In this document: positions 25,711 through 37,281 of the stretch, one piece after another
How the letters are laid out: the number at the start of each line of letters is the position of its first letter
How positions within the stretch are numbered: the stretch's first letter is position 1
Assembly (NCBI GenBank): GCA_024305405.1
Contig: JAKNDB010000088.1
Location: 3,428,001 to 3,492,000, forward strand
Reading direction: 5' to 3'
Length of the DNA: 64,000 nt
Source of the DNA: Dirofilaria immitis
Lineage: Eukaryota > Nematoda > Chromadorea > Rhabditida > Onchocercidae
Program-made: the position numbers and the translations under genes
Notes under the pieces: model-generated
Seen by the model: only the letters and a program-made list of their open reading frames with translations
Database searches by the model: none
What the model was told of the DNA's origin: nothing

Positions 25711-28700
25711 TGCACTGTTGAAAGTTTTGAACTATTTGCATGTTCGGCAATCGATCGGGGTCCCCTAAATTTGGAAAAAGGATTGATTGTTGGTAAACGC
25801 TGGAGGATCATCGATAAGCTAGGCGAAGGTGGTTGCGGTTCGGTTTACAAAGTAGAAGATATTCAAACATTTGCTAAAGTTAGTTATTGATGATATTTCT
25901 TTGAAAATTTTATTCACATATTAATAAAAATTGAATAATATTTCAGGCAGCATTGAAAGCTGAATCAAATTTTGTTCAAGGTGGCAGTGTTTTGAAATTA
26001 GAAGTACAGGTATTTAAAGACCTTCTTTGTATCTCTTCCAGCTTTCAAATAGTGCTGAATTTCCTCAGTTTATATTGTGAAACTAATTTCTGAATATTAA
26101 ACATGCACTGCAGTCTTTGTTGCATTTATTAACAGCAAATTTGATAAATAAGGAAAAAAGAATAATTGAATATGCAAAAAGAAAAAGTTAATTGGATTTC
26201 TGAAAAATCTTTGTGAATTAAAACTTAATTAAAATAAATTTGAAAAGATTGGAAATCGAATAAATAATTGAATCCAAATTGATAAACTTAATAAGAGAAT
26301 ATCATATTTTATGATGTTTCAAAATCGTTCAATTGTTCATTTTCTTTCACTTTTATGTTATTCCCTTTGATTTTCAATCTTCACGATATTACGAAAAGTT
26401 TTATTTCATTGTAGATACTCAAACGATTAGAAGGTCGCAAATATGTAGCGCAATTGTTTCAATCTGCCAAGAAAAAAAGTTAGAATTTCGTTCGTTTTTT
26501 TTCTTTGTTCAATGTTTTTTTATCTGTTTCTGTTAATATTTCTCGGAACGCAAAAATATGAATTACTACTTTTGAAGTTTTCTAAAAGAATATGCTAAAA
26601 TAGGCAGATTTAATTTCTTATTCAAAAATGAATTCAAGTAAATATTAAATACAAATCTTTGCAGGTATTCTTATATGGTTATGACACTTTTGGGACGTTC
26701 GCTTAATGAACTATTCAAGCAATATCCAGTATGTACTGTTTCGACTCAGGTGCGAGTCGGGATCAATATTTTGTACGGTTTAAAACAGTTACATGAAGTT
26801 CGTTGTTTAAGAATTTTTTTCATAAAAATTATAATTTATAAATCAAATAAATTTTTAAAATTTCTACATTTTCTTAATAAGAAGCATTTTAGATCATGTT
26901 GCAGCATTTTATTATATTTCGGTTTTGGAATTAGAAAATATTAAGATCGGTTACATACATCGAGATGTAAAACCAGCCAATCTTGCCATTGGTCGACGAG
27001 GTCAAGCCATTCATATCATTCACATTCTTGATTTTGGCCTATCACGAGAATATGTTATACGCAATAATGGCGGTGTTAAATTACGAATGCCCAGAACAAA
27101 CACTTTGTTTCGGTTGTCATCGAATTAAAATATTTCATAAAGCCAAAAAAAGCATCTAAATAACTTATATGTAGTAATACTTATTTCATTAGAATATTTG
27201 TTTGAATCTAGGAAAAGATTCTGGATAAAAGACATAAAAGGCTTTAGTCTGTAAAGAAGAAGTGAAATATTAAGATTCATTATAATCCTATGTTCCGTGG
27301 CTCCGTGGTTAGTTATATAAATCGAGCATAGAATAAAATTATTAGAATCCTTGTTGTTTTTTCATTATTATATTATTTTCAATTTTTGAAATTAAATAGC
27401 CAAAACTGCAGTGGCACAGTAAGGTACTGTTCGGCTAATACTCATACACGTAGCGAGCAAGGTCGACCAGATGATCTGTGGTCAATGGTTTATGTTTTGG
27501 TTGAAATGCGTGGTTCATTACCATGGGACAACGTTCGGTACATCTTGACTTTGTTTACTTCTATAAAATTCCTGATTTTAAGTTTATTTTCAGTCATTAT
27601 CAAGCATAAATAGCAGTAAATGGTTAAGAATTTTAGTGGCAAGGATGAAGTTGGAAAGGTAAAATTCCGGACTCTTGATACGACATTATGCAGGAATAGT
27701 CCTAAAGAATTACTTGATGTTAGCTTTTGTTTCTTATAAAATTTGTTTAACTAATTTCGAAAATTTGATTGGACAATCAATTTTCTTTTATAAATTTTAA
27801 AACGTATTTTGTTGAAATTTCAGAAATTATTCATCTTTAAAATTTTGCATTTCAAATTTTAATAAATAGTTTTAAGTTTAAAATATTTTTTACTAAGATT
27901 ACAACACATCTTCGAACATTGGATTATTACACACGTCCTAATTATTTTTACATTTACGAAAGGCTTTACAACGTAATGCAAAATTGTAATTACAAGTAAG
28001 TCTTCCCAATATTTTTAGCTTGTCTAGTTGGTAGAAATCCACAAATTTCAAAAGAAAAAACTATATAATGTTACATAGCGGATTATATAAGTATATGGCA
28101 TGACCATTTCCAATATTTTATTTGATTTTGAAAGTAATGTGGTGATCAGATTTTTAAAAATAAAAGATTTAACTAACGCCCAAGCCTAATGTTTTTTAAG
28201 CCAAGTTTGAAATAATATTTTAAAATTTGTGAATTTCAAATTGGTTCTTATATACATCGATTAATCTTTTATGAAATTTTGTAATTTCAAAACTTCAAAA
28301 TATCCACAGGAATGTATATTACAATATATCTAATATCTAATGATAAAATCAGATTCAGCGATCCATATGATTGGGAGCAACCTAGAACTACGAGTTCAGT
28401 GAGGAAAGGCGTAACATATATAGCTCGATCTTTATCACGAATACATTCTCATTTACCGTCATCAACCGACACGTATGATTTTTACCTCATTTTGAAAAAT
28501 CTCGAAGATTTCGAGGAGCTTTTATTCTACTACCAATCAAAGCTTGAACTTGACATGCTTAACACGACTAGATGACATTTTTATTGATTTTAGAGGAAGT
28601 GATTCAAATCATCATAGATCATTAGTTAGAAATATTGTATGTAGTATATTTTGAAATAATTTATTTGAAGACGAATTAATGTTATGATTTTAATTGTAAC

Positions 28701-28924
28701 GAATTCACTTATTTATCAAATTATTCGTCTGAAGTTGCAATCCTTTCGTTTCATTGAATTAGTAGAAATATTTGTTTATTTCTAATTATAATTGTTCTGA
28801 TTTTAGAAACAATGAGGCAAAAAGTATGATAAGACGAATGAGTGCAACGACGACAAGCTCTGAAATGATAGACGAGGATCTTTTCACAGCAGCAGACTTT
28901 GAAAGTAATGAAACTGGATTTTGA
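25711..28924 (+). CDS. TTBK-like CK1-group protein kinase (first of a pair), 5' end unresolved
   Basis: Ser/Thr kinase of the tau-tubulin kinase-like branch of the CK1 group. Exons: about 25711-25878, 25947-26009, 26415-26478, 26665-26797, 26946-27112, 27412-27537, 27637-27718, 27898-27995, 28353-28472, 28594-28636, 28807-28924; about 380 aa. Seen: [20 protein letters not shown] (Gly loop), Lys in [16 protein letters not shown], catalytic [22 protein letters not shown], then [13 protein letters not shown] and [15 protein letters not shown], all diagnostic of CK1/TTBK; later [16 protein letters not shown] and DPYDWE. All catalytic residues are present. The frame needs one extra A in the run at 26,472-26,478, and the phase into the last exon (28,807) does not fit, so the C-terminus is less sure. 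No in-frame ATG was found in the first exon; the frame opens after a TAA at 25,708. Confidence 0.8.
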
Positions 28925-29539
28925 TATTCCTTTCATTTGATGCCACTATAATCTGTTAATTTATTATGCTTCACAACATCCTTTATTGCAATTACAGAAA
29001 TTTCACGGATATCAAAATAATTCTTTTCTATTCATTAAAATGAGAGTTGAGATTGTGCAAAAATAACAATAAGATAGCCTGCTATGAAATCCTGATTGTT
29101 CATTCTGATTTGATGTCCTTATCTGATAAAGAGATTATTTAACTATCTTCAGAATATATGATGATTAATTGCTACTTCGATTAACCTTAGAACTATAGGT
29201 TTGCATCTTTTTAATTTCTTGAAATATCCTAATCACTGTGAATGTTATCAAAGGCACCAAATGCCTTCAGAATTTAAAACCATGATTGCAAAAAAATGAA
29301 AAAAACATGTAATATTTTGTTCGGTTAACGATTTTTTGTTTGATAAGATTCTGTGAAGTTTTATGCAACATTGATAGTTTTCTTATTACTCTGTCAAATT
29401 ACTATTTTACAAATTAGCATAGTATAATTATGCGAATTCATTATTCGCAAATGGCGGAAGTAGTTATATGAGATAGCTTTTCAATAAATTAAGAGCTACG
29501 AAAAATCTTTTCATTTGTATTTACATTATCACCCATCGT
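28925..29539. other. Convergent 3' intergenic region between the kinase pair
   Basis: About 0.6 kb shared by the 3' ends of the two convergent kinase genes. No open frame of note; it should contain both polyadenylation sites. No strong AATAAA close to either stop was identified. Confidence 0.55.
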
Positions 29540-31227
29540 CTACTGATATGCCTTATTTAAAAACACCGCCACCAGGTTTTCCCAGTCATATGGAAATTCC
29601 TGGCAACCCATAGTCTGAAAGGATTGCCGCATCAGTTGATAAATTTGTTGATATGGTGGTTGATCGTAATATTTCAATGCATCAACAATTTGCAAAATCT
29701 GTCTTAGTTCTGGGGCACAACCGGCCATTAGTTCGCTTAATGCCGGCTCAAAGCGACATCGCTTCTTGTATTCGCCAACCTAAAATGATTAATTGAATAT
29801 ATACATAAGTATTGTAGCGATAGCTCTTTTTATAAGAGTGTTTTATTACAAGAAGTATTGCTTCTGCTGTTTAAGGTGATTGGTTTCTTTTCGAAAGCAA
29901 TAAAAGATAAGTCCAATGCAAACTTGATTCATATCAGCGACATTTTTCCATGGTAAATTCCCAGTAGTAAGTTCTACTTGCATATAAATCCATGTTTCAA
30001 CGTCGTCCTTACGACAAAGCTCACGTTGAAGATGGCAAGATATAGGCGCATAACGTACTGTACCACGAAAACCGGCTGCCGCTCTCGGTTTACGGATAAC
30101 ATTCTACAAAACGGCACGAATTCTTTTAAGATAAGAATCATGATTTTTTCGATAAATTTAACATTCAAAGTTATCATAAAATGACGACATTCATTATGTT
30201 TGTTATATTCTAGAAATACTGAGTACCTGAGCACTCGTGTATTTTCGACACATTCCGAAATCAAGTACATAAATTTTTCGCAATTCATTCAACTCTGGGC
30301 GACCAATTGTATAGTTCCCGGGCTTTACATCTCTTGAAATATATTCTAATTATAAACCGATTCAGATTTGAATCGACTGATTGATAGAACTAAGAAAATT
30401 TATCAAGCCGGATCATATCGCGATTTGTCCTTGAAATTAGGAAGGAAATGATTTACTGTTCAACCTATGAAGATAACCAATTGCATGAAGATCTTCCAGT
30501 GCCTCCAGTGCTTGAATTCCTGCACCAAGTGCTGTACCCATCGAAAGATGTTGTCCTGGACCGGCTTTACGAAGATCCTAAACTTTTAAGATGTCTGGTT
30601 TTTTTATTCTGCACTTTATTTGTCATACACATAAACTTCCTTTCAATCAATCATTCAAACACATTAATTTAGTCTTTATTTTTCCTTCAAATTTGTTATT
30701 TTGAATAAGTCACCACCTGCAAACTTTTGCCGACCAAAGTCATCACGACGTAATTGAATGATCCAAAACGTCCTTTATCTTCAATTTTGCAAAAATGTCG
30801 ATTGTTACGTTTATTCAGCTCAGTAAGTACATATACTTCCATTTTAAGTACCTGAAAAGGTCTGTTAAAGTTATAATTCTAGTTATATTTGAAAGAATTT
30901 CAAATATAACATTTGTCATAGCACAATAACAATTTCGAAAAAATGCCTGGATCTGTTCATTGACACCTTCAACTTTTAATGCATACTTGCCGGTCGGATC
31001 TGATACCTGCAATTAGAAGATCTTAGATACATTTTAATACTGTTTTGCAGTATTAAACCCGACTGTTTTGCAAAAATGTTTTTGAAAATTTGTTTTTTTA
31101 CATCAGTTTATAACGGTTAAACACATACCAAATAAACAGCTCCGAAGCCACCCTCACCTAGTTTTCTATCTATGTGCCAACGATCAACTTGATCACCAGG
31201 ATTGAGCTGTATCAGTTGCTGTGCCAT
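29540..31227 (-). CDS. TTBK-like CK1-group protein kinase (second of a pair), complete
   Basis: Seven exons read 5' to 3' on the minus strand: 31227-31129, 31006-30947, 30851-30717, 30577-30465, 30332-30227, 30103-29924, 29779-29540; 310 aa with every splice phase fitting. Start chosen at MAQQLIQLNPG because it precedes the conserved DRWHIDRKLGEGGFGAVYL Gly loop at the expected distance; the frame is open further upstream to an acceptor, so a short 5' exon is possible. Seen: Lys in YALKVEG, VLKMEVYVLTEL, YVVMTLVGKSL, YLHRDVKPGNYTIGR, VLDFGMCRKY, GFRGTVRYAPISCH, KDDVETWIYMQVELTTGNLPW, and the terminal FPYDWEN. All catalytic residues are present, so an active kinase is expected. It is barely longer than a kinase domain, as in nematode TTBK-like kinases. 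Intron 2 appears to use a GC donor (GCATTT). Confidence 0.88.
30882..30910. repeat. Perfect 13-bp hairpin in a kinase intron
   Basis: Arms 30,882-30,894 and 30,898-30,910 (GTTATATTTGAAA and its exact reverse complement) are separated by a 3-nt loop. It sits in intron 2 of the minus-strand kinase, just downstream of the acceptor of exon 3 on the plus-strand map. It may form a small stem in the pre-mRNA or be chance in AT-rich DNA. Confidence 0.7.
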
Positions 31228-34200
31228 TTCCGATCCCGAAGTTGCACCCTATGTAAAGTGTTACTTATGCAATCTTAAAATGATCCCTTCTGACATTTCA
31301 ATCATTTTTATAATGTCTTCTCTGGATCAAAATTTGCATCGTATTTCAATTATAAAATTTTCATTTAACAATGCAGAAAATTTGCGATTCTTTTCATATC
31401 ACAAATGAATTGTGAAATTGCATGCAAATTATTTTTAATATAAATCTTCGATAAAATTATAACAAAAACTGAAGGTATTTCTATGAGCAAATTTCTACCA
31501 AATTGTAAGTTTTTAGTTAATTAATTTTCTCTTCATATACATATTTAATTAAGATAAGATAAGATAACTCAATGAGTTGATTAAAGTTTTATTCGAATTC
31601 ATTTCTCTACAATATATTTCTTTCTTCAAATAGTCAAAATTGAGTATATTGTCAGTACAAATTACATCCGATATGTTCAGAATTGCAGTAATACAGAAAT
31701 TAAAGAAAATTAGTAATACCCATTTCTGAGTTAATGAATATTTTCTCCTTCTTTAACAATGCGATATGATACGGAAAAATGGATTTATTGACTAGTTTTC
31801 TACATTAGAACGTCATTATTAATTCAATTAAATAATTCAATTATTTGTCATACTGTCGTGATGATTTCAGATTGCAGGATTTCAGATTACAGTAACTAAT
31901 ATTATTAGAAGCATTATTTAATCGAGTGATTGCAAATTTTAGTTTATTTAGAAAAAAGAGATTATATTTGGAAAAAGCGACTTTCTCTTCATTGGCTTAA
32001 TTAAATATATTTTTAGGATGGATATCGCTAATCTCAATAAGTTTACTCATTTTTAATTTTTAACAAACGTAAACTTAATTTTGATTTGTTTTAGCTTAAT
32101 TCAATGATATTTACATTTTTGCTTTAGAATCCATTCTAATCTTATTTATGGTTAAAAATATTTTTGCCAATAACTTGCGATAAAATATAAATTGTTGCAA
32201 ATTTGAGCATTCAACTACTGATTTGCGAAAATGATTGATTAATGAGAAATTAATAGTTTCAAGGGTAATGCTTCATAAATGTTAATGAACTGTGCTGAAT
32301 ACATCATCTTATTTTTCAAATAAAATTACTCGAATCATTTTTTTCCTTTTTCATGTTTTTCATGTAATACTTCTTCAACTTATATATTTCTTCGAAGCTT
32401 AAAAATAATCATGCCTAATATTTTCATTTTTCATTTATGAAGAATATTATGGAGCATTTTAGGATGTAGCATGTACAGAAAAAATGAAATGGATTGTTGC
32501 AAACAATAAATTTGGTATGGAATTCAACTTTTGATATAATCGGTTTTCGATCGGTGGATGAATCTTAAATTAATGCAATGATAAACTGAACAACAACCAA
32601 TTCACGAAATCTATGACTGATATGAGTTGAAAATTCGTTTTCAAAGCATTTTATCCAGAGATATCTAATATATCGCTTTGCATTTCCAACGCAATAGTAT
32701 CAGTCAGTACTTTTATACGTTTATACGTTATCTTCAACAATAATTTTTAAAAATGAAAGTCAATCAATATTTCATTCGACAAAAATAATGTTGTGGACTG
32801 TTGCTTATTTAATATCATTTATACTTGGATATAATAATAAAAGTTTTCTCCAACTCTAATATGTCTTGCCAAACTGAGCAATTATTTCCGACTATTCGGA
32901 ATGTCTTCATACCGGGAATCTCAAAGAAGCATGACTAACTCCACATAACGTGAAAAACTTATGTTGTTGTTTTATGCATATAAAATTGTTTTGTCGAACT
33001 TTGTCGGATTATTTGCAAGTTTGAAGATTAAATTTAGAATTTTAAGGGACAATTATTGAAATATATGTAAATTATTAATAAGACTACACGCATGTAGACT
33101 ATTTGTTGTTTCGCATAAGCAAGATATTTTCAGTTTTTTTTTTTTTTTATATTAGAGGAATTACAATTTTAGGCCAAAATATCCCGTTACAGTAAGTCTA
33201 ATTAAGCTTCCATCACCAATCAGACTAATCTTTGAAATGAGCCAGGAATAAATAGTTATAAGCTGTTAAGTATCGGTTTATGTGATGTGATAAGCCGGAA
33301 ATAGAAGTGACTGGAAGCAATTATTTGACTGAAATACGACTTGTTATATCAAGTAAATAAAAATTTCTTTTATTTTTTTATTTGACCTCTGATACTATGG
33401 TAGTTTGAATTCAATTTTTATGATGATTTTGATTTTACTATAACAGATATCTGTTCAATTGAAGAAATTAATTTAAAATTACATGCAGAAAAAACAATTT
33501 GTTACGATTTTACTATCGCATAAAGTCACAAAACATAAAAAGTAGTGGTAATTACATAGAAATATTCAGCTACAATTAATAGATAATATTAATTATTAAA
33601 ATAGAACTTAATTATATTGTCCTATTCATTTTGTTCATTAATATTCTGCATAGCAAAAATTATTTATTGGATTACTATCTTTTAACATTCGTGTTAGAAA
33701 TCATCATTACAAAACGGAATTTCATCTCCGAACGAAGTGTCATTCCATGATACTGTGTTAATCATTTCTTTATAACGAGTTCTTTTTTTCTAGAATGACA
33801 AATATCCATTTGATAAGATTCAATTACTATGAACTATTTGAAAGAAGTAAAAATTAAAGAAGAGCAAAGTAATTTGATAAAGAGAGAAAGCGAAAGAATA
33901 GTTAGGAGTAGAAGTATTTCAAAAATTCTAAGATAAAAATAATTTAGAAAATTAAAAAATAAATTGAAATAATTTACACTTTTTGATATAATCCGAAGAG
34001 ATTGCTCAGAACTTTAAGCCTATCATCTAAAAAGTCCAAATGTCAAATAATGCAGTATATCATTGAAAGAATAGAGAAATTGTTAACGATATTATTGGAA
34101 TTGAAATTTTTAAATTTAAAAATTAGACTGGTAATTATATATGTCCAGAAAGGTTGACATTTCAATACAGTGTCTTTCATCTTCAATAATTGACACAATA

Positions 34201-35397
34201 TTTAGTTAATATAGTTAATGGTTTCTCAAAAACATGGAAGTTAGAAAAAGAGCAAATAGCATGTGGAATTTTCAAGAAAATTATTTTCCTGAAATTTTTT
34301 TGTCTCAAAAATTCGAAAATCATACATTCGAAAATTCAGAAATTCTCTTTCTGAGAAAATTGAAGAATTATCAGGTAGAATAGAACTAAACTGAATTAGA
34401 CCTTATGCTAAACCATCTGATAGTTGAAACTCAATACTAATAATAGTTCATAAGATACTTTTTAAAATACCTTCGCCTTGTAAAAAGAGTAATTTTAGAA
34501 TGTGTATACCGATGAATTTATTTCTCATAAATAGAACGGATTGTCATTGTTATGCAAAATGTAAAAAACTAGATTATTTCGTTCTTTAACTTTATTTCAG
34601 GAAAAAAAACAACTATACATCACAGAAGGAAAGTTTTTTTCATTAATGATTAAAAGAATAGATAAGAAAATGCATATAAACAGAAATTCCCATAAATCCA
34701 CGCAGCCAACGTGATGCAAAGGTGAAGAGTTCATTTGGAATAAGGAACAAGTTAACAGAAGAAAGGGAAAAAGACAGGAATATTCCAATATTATTGGCAG
34801 GATTATCAAATACGCAAATATTGAAATAAAATCAAAAAGATAAAAACTGAAATGGATTTCCTTTGTTCTTCAATAAATATTCATAAATAATTATAGCGAA
34901 ATTTCCGAATAATTATAGTAACAAAAAAATTCAAAAAATAAAATCAATATATTGAAATGACATTTGGAGTTAACATCAAATTGCAAAGCAGAATCAATGA
35001 CTTCAAAGGCATCTTATGAACATGAACAGATTTCAATGAAAATTCTATTCGGAATTCTTCTGAGGATTAAATCAACCAGAAGAAAGCAGTTATATACTGA
35101 TGCATTCAAGATAGACTTAAAACATACCATAATGAAATTATATGTTTTCATCATTAAAAAGTAAGTAATGTTTACTTTCAAAATTAAAAACTAATGCCAA
35201 CAATCGGAGAAATCAATCGACTGATATCATTAAAAATAATTCTCAATAATTGCATGATATAAATTAACAGTTATTATTCTAATCTCAATCGTATAAAATT
35301 CGAAAATACAAATTCGAAAAACATCATTCGAGGCGAAACTTTGCTCTATAAAATTTTCTCATAAAAATAATAGAAATTTTCATGAAATATACTTGAA
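31228..35397. other. Long intergenic gap, AT-rich
   Basis: Upstream region of the second kinase and then featureless AT-rich sequence. Short telomere-unrelated repeats such as AAGATAAGATAAGATAA near 31,550 are seen. The open frames at 34,597-34,809 (minus) and 34,964-35,164 (plus) lack a domain. The latter ends in a good donor (GTAAGT at about 35,162), but no partner exon could be joined in frame with confidence. Confidence 0.5.
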
Positions 35398-36300
35398 ATG
35401 ACAAATAGTCATGATGTTTGTTTTAATATTAACGGAAATTATTCAGATCTATTGGACAATGAAGACGTTCTCTATTTGCATTCGTATATGGAATATGCAG
35501 TTCATGGAACAAGAAGCATAAAAATTGATGAGATAATGTATGAATAATTGAAGAACTAATATATATTGAATATTTTTGGTTTGACATCGATACAAGGCAA
35601 GTTGAACTTGTGGGAAGGAAGGAATGTATGCAACTGTTATGCCAGAATCATGATTTTAATACGCAGATTATTTAATTCAAAATTTAAATGGGCAAAATCT
35701 ATGAATCAAAACGATGGCTCTCTTACAGGCATATAAATTTTGGATCGATAACAAAATTTCGATTATAGAACAATGCATAAAATCGAAAAATTGAAAAAAA
35801 AAAGAATCAAAAAGATGCTGACAGTGAGACGTTACAGAAATATCACGAAGGAAAATAGTAGGAATTGAAGACAGTGTTTCAAGGAAGCGAAAAATTACCG
35901 CTCGGAAATCTTTGAGCAAAGGAAATATTTTAATGGTGTGATGAAAAGATCTGAATGGTTCAATATGCTGCATTCAAGAGTAGTCTTCTCAATAAAACTC
36001 AAAAGTTTGCCATAGAGAATTATACTCCAAATTCATTTCGAACAAAATTTTGCAGCAGATCATTTGAAAACTGAGACAACAGATACCAAATTGTCCTTAT
36101 TCTCATTTTCTTACTCATCGATTACTTCAAAATATTACTCCAGTGAAAAAAGGTCTTTTCAAGAAAGTGGAACGAAAACAGATAAACAAATAAGGCGAGA
36201 GAGAGCTTCGATATTGAGCACCTGTGGGAGAAGGGACAGGAATCAAGAAGTTGTGACGGGAAAAGGATTATCAAGACTGCATATTTCTGTACAAGAATAA
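35398..36300 (+). other. Coding-like tract broken by stops and frame changes
   Basis: Plus-strand frames in succession read like protein rather than AT noise: a 50-residue frame from an ATG at 35,398 (contains LLDNEDVLYLHSYMEYAVHG), then in another frame FWFDIDTRQVELVGRKE, then ALLQAYKFWIDNKISIIEQC near 35,715, YRSEIFEQRKYFNGVMKRSE near 35,900, and finally a 78-codon frame 36,064-36,300. They are separated by stops or need base gains, several at A runs. No domain is recognised and no introns are evident. It could be a decayed single-exon gene, an error-laden real gene, or an artefact of purine-rich sequence, which favours hydrophilic residues. Confidence 0.2.
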
Positions 36301-37204
36301 AGTATAGGACGTAATGCAAGGAAGCTGACCGTTAGAAATTAAATTCAAGATTAAATTCGAACCTGAAAAGATAAGAATAGAATAAATACTATCGATAAAT
36401 AACAATAACCAAGCAAGCTATGATTACTCACGTTCATATGATCAGCTTCTTCCGAAAACCAAATATTAAAATACGCGGTAAATACACATATAAATATATA
36501 TATAATACGTGCATACAAATAATATATTAAAAAAGCATCTATATTTGGTATCTGGTAAAAAAATAAGAAACATATGTCTTTTAAAAAAGATAGTCCGGAA
36601 AAATTAAATTTAAAAAAAGCAATAGCAAAATTGGAAAAACACTGGAAGGAAAAGAATGGACAAAGGTTCATTAAGCTCAGAAAAAATGTTGCAACTAGTC
36701 CCAAAAAAATCTGAATTAAATTAAATCGCCAATTATACAACCAATAAAAAGTGGAAAAAATGAACGTAATAAAAAAACAAAAGCATTATAAAATGCTTCT
36801 TTCCATATCAAAAAAAAAAAAAAATGAAACAGAGCAACTATTTTTGACTTCTCTCTTGATAGATTTTAGATCATGCAATCATTAGGATTAGAAATTCTTC
36901 AAGCAGAATTGTCCCATTAATTTATTAAACAATTACTCGATTAGCGTGAAAATTTTGAGAGAGTTTGCACATCATTATCTAATCATGTTGCCTGATTCAA
37001 AATTCTCATCAAAAAGTGATAAGCTGCAAGCATTATCTGTTTTCTAAAATAATAAATTAAGCCTTATTCGCACAACAAATATTTTGATCATGCATTCATA
37101 TTGAAGTTACAATAAAAATTGGATTAAATAAAAAGTGAGCATTTTGTCAGAAACATTTTGAAATAATAAATAATACTCTTATAAATCAAATACCATTTGT
37201 AATT

Positions 37205-37238
<34 letters not shown>

Positions 37239-37281
37239 AAGAGTGAATAAATGAGGCCAAAAAAATGAAAATCATGTTTTT
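36301..37281. other. Gap downstream of the F-box gene
   Basis: AT-rich sequence holding the F-box 3' UTR. A 129-codon minus-strand frame (36,740-36,351) is Phe/Ile/Leu-rich, mirrors the purine-rich plus strand, has no domain and is not accepted. A (TA)n tract lies at 37,208-37,235, about 50 bp past the F-box stop codon. Confidence 0.5.
37208..37235. repeat. (TA)n microsatellite
   Basis: About 14 uninterrupted TA units, within the likely 3' UTR or immediate 3' flank of the minus-strand F-box gene. Confidence 0.9.

Noticed and set aside
36351..36740. 129-codon minus-strand open frame
   Set aside because: Phe/Leu/Ile-rich translation that simply mirrors a purine-rich plus strand; no domain and no splice partners.
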